From: Acidobacteriaceae bacterium
GTDB lineage: Bacteria; Acidobacteriota; Terriglobia; Terriglobales; Acidobacteriaceae
Length of the DNA: 5,223 nt
Direction of reading: 5' to 3'
Assembly: GCA_003156495.1 (NCBI GenBank)
Contig: PMHC01000081.1
Coordinates: 1-5,223, forward strand
Of this stretch, positions 4,950 through 5,223 are shown piece after piece. The translations under genes and the position numbers were made by a program. Position 1 is the first letter of the stretch; each line of letters opens with the position of its first letter. The notes under the pieces are model-generated. The model worked only from the letters and a program-made list of their open reading frames with translations. It had not been told where the DNA came from and searched no databases.

Positions 4950-5223
4950 ATGCGAAATTTCCCTTTTCACCGGCCGTGGACCGGTTTTTTTTGCGCGCTG
5001 CCGATGCTGGCCGCGCTCAGCGCCGCGTCGGCACAGTATCTGAGAAGTCAAGATCTGAAAAGTTTTGCGCAGCGAACCACCGTTAAAATTCTTCCCAACG
5101 GCCTCACGCTCATTCTTTGCGAGCGACATGAAGCGCCGGTCTTCAGCTACACCACCTATATTGATGCCGGCGACGTGAACGATCCCTCGGGCCAAAGCGG
5201 TCTGGCGCACATGTTCGAGCACC
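4950..5223 (+). CDS. secreted M16 (insulinase-type) zinc metallopeptidase (partial; C-terminus beyond right edge)
   Basis: The frame from ATG 4950 is open to the right edge, giving 91 full codons. Residues 1-28 look like a signal peptide: basic start (R2, H7, R8), a hydrophobic stretch at about 12-25 and a likely A-S-A cut before Q29, so the protein is exported, probably to the periplasm. The mature start shows the M16 pattern: V-K-I-L-P-N-G-L-T-L-I-L at 45-56, an A-P-V-F-S-Y stretch, then D-A-G-D-V-N-D (72-78), G-L-A-H-M-F-E-H. The last five residues, H87-M-F-E-H91, form the inverted zinc motif HxxEH: two His bind zinc and E90 is the catalytic base. The third ligand lies outside the window. 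M16 proteins are often about 450 residues or about twice that when fused; the size here cannot be judged. It diverges from larE with 132 bases between them and has no evident functional tie to it. Confidence 0.92.
   Translation, partial: MRNFPFHRPWTGFFCALPMLAALSAASAQYLRSQDLKSFAQRTTVKILPNGLTLILCERHEAPVFSYTTYIDAGDVNDPSGQSGLAHMFEH
4969..4992 (+). terminator. terminator-like hairpin plus T8 inside the start of the peptidase gene
   Basis: ACCGG (4969-4973) pairs with CCGGT (4981-4985) around a seven-base loop and runs straight into eight T (4985-4992). This is the layout of an intrinsic terminator, though the stem is only five pairs, and it lies within codons 7-15 of the peptidase. The T run encodes the Phe-Phe of the signal peptide, so it may be simple coding constraint. 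It could also attenuate early transcription or be a slippage site. Confidence 0.25.

Noticed and set aside
4821..5222. 133-residue minus-strand frame opposite the peptidase gene
   Set aside because: It is antisense to the M16 coding start, which has a perfect ribosome binding site, signal peptide and HxxEH motif. The minus frame has no recognisable feature.

Overview
The window is high-GC chromosomal DNA from a bacterium that is most likely an acidobacterium. The best clue is a protein of the TIGR03435 family, which is largely confined to Acidobacteria (Solibacter-type genomes). The secreted M16 peptidase and the base composition fit this, but nothing here fixes the genus.

Layout, left to right. 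Positions 1-743 (minus) hold the N-terminal 247 codons of a polytopic membrane protein of the NapH/NosR iron-sulfur type, cut by the left edge. Positions 744-891 are a regulatory gap with stacked inverted repeats, a possible -10 box and a weak terminator candidate. Positions 892-1638 are larB and 1638-2885 are larC, both minus; the larC stop and the larB start share one base. Positions 2886-3008 are an intergenic gap with a GC-rich hairpin and a possible -10 box for larC. Positions 3009-3908 (minus) encode the TIGR03435-family exported protein, visibly AT-richer than its neighbours. Positions 3951-4817 (minus) are larE. Positions 4818-4949 are a divergent intergenic region. From 4950 (plus) begins a secreted M16 (insulinase-type) metallopeptidase, cut by the right edge just after its HxxEH zinc motif.

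larB, larC and larE together make the nickel-pincer nucleotide (NPN) cofactor, first described as the cofactor of lactate racemase. LarB carboxylates the pyridinium ring of nicotinic acid adenine dinucleotide and hydrolyses the phosphoanhydride. LarE adenylates the carboxylates and delivers sulfur. LarC inserts nickel with CTP. All three enzymes are present and look intact, so the pathway appears complete. No apo-enzyme (LarA) is in the window, so the cofactor's user must be elsewhere. All five minus-strand genes point the same way: larE, TIGR03435, larC, larB, Fe-S membrane protein. The 42-base gap after larE and the larC/larB overlap suggest two tight pairs; the gaps before larC and before the Fe-S gene (123 and 148 bases) could hold extra promoters.

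No RNA gene, CRISPR array, insertion sequence or tRNA was seen. I found no clearly undescribed system. The most interesting points are the foreign-looking TIGR03435 gene inside the lar cluster, the missing LarA, possible leaderless starts, a dyad array upstream of the Fe-S gene, and a hairpin plus eight-T run at the start of the peptidase gene.
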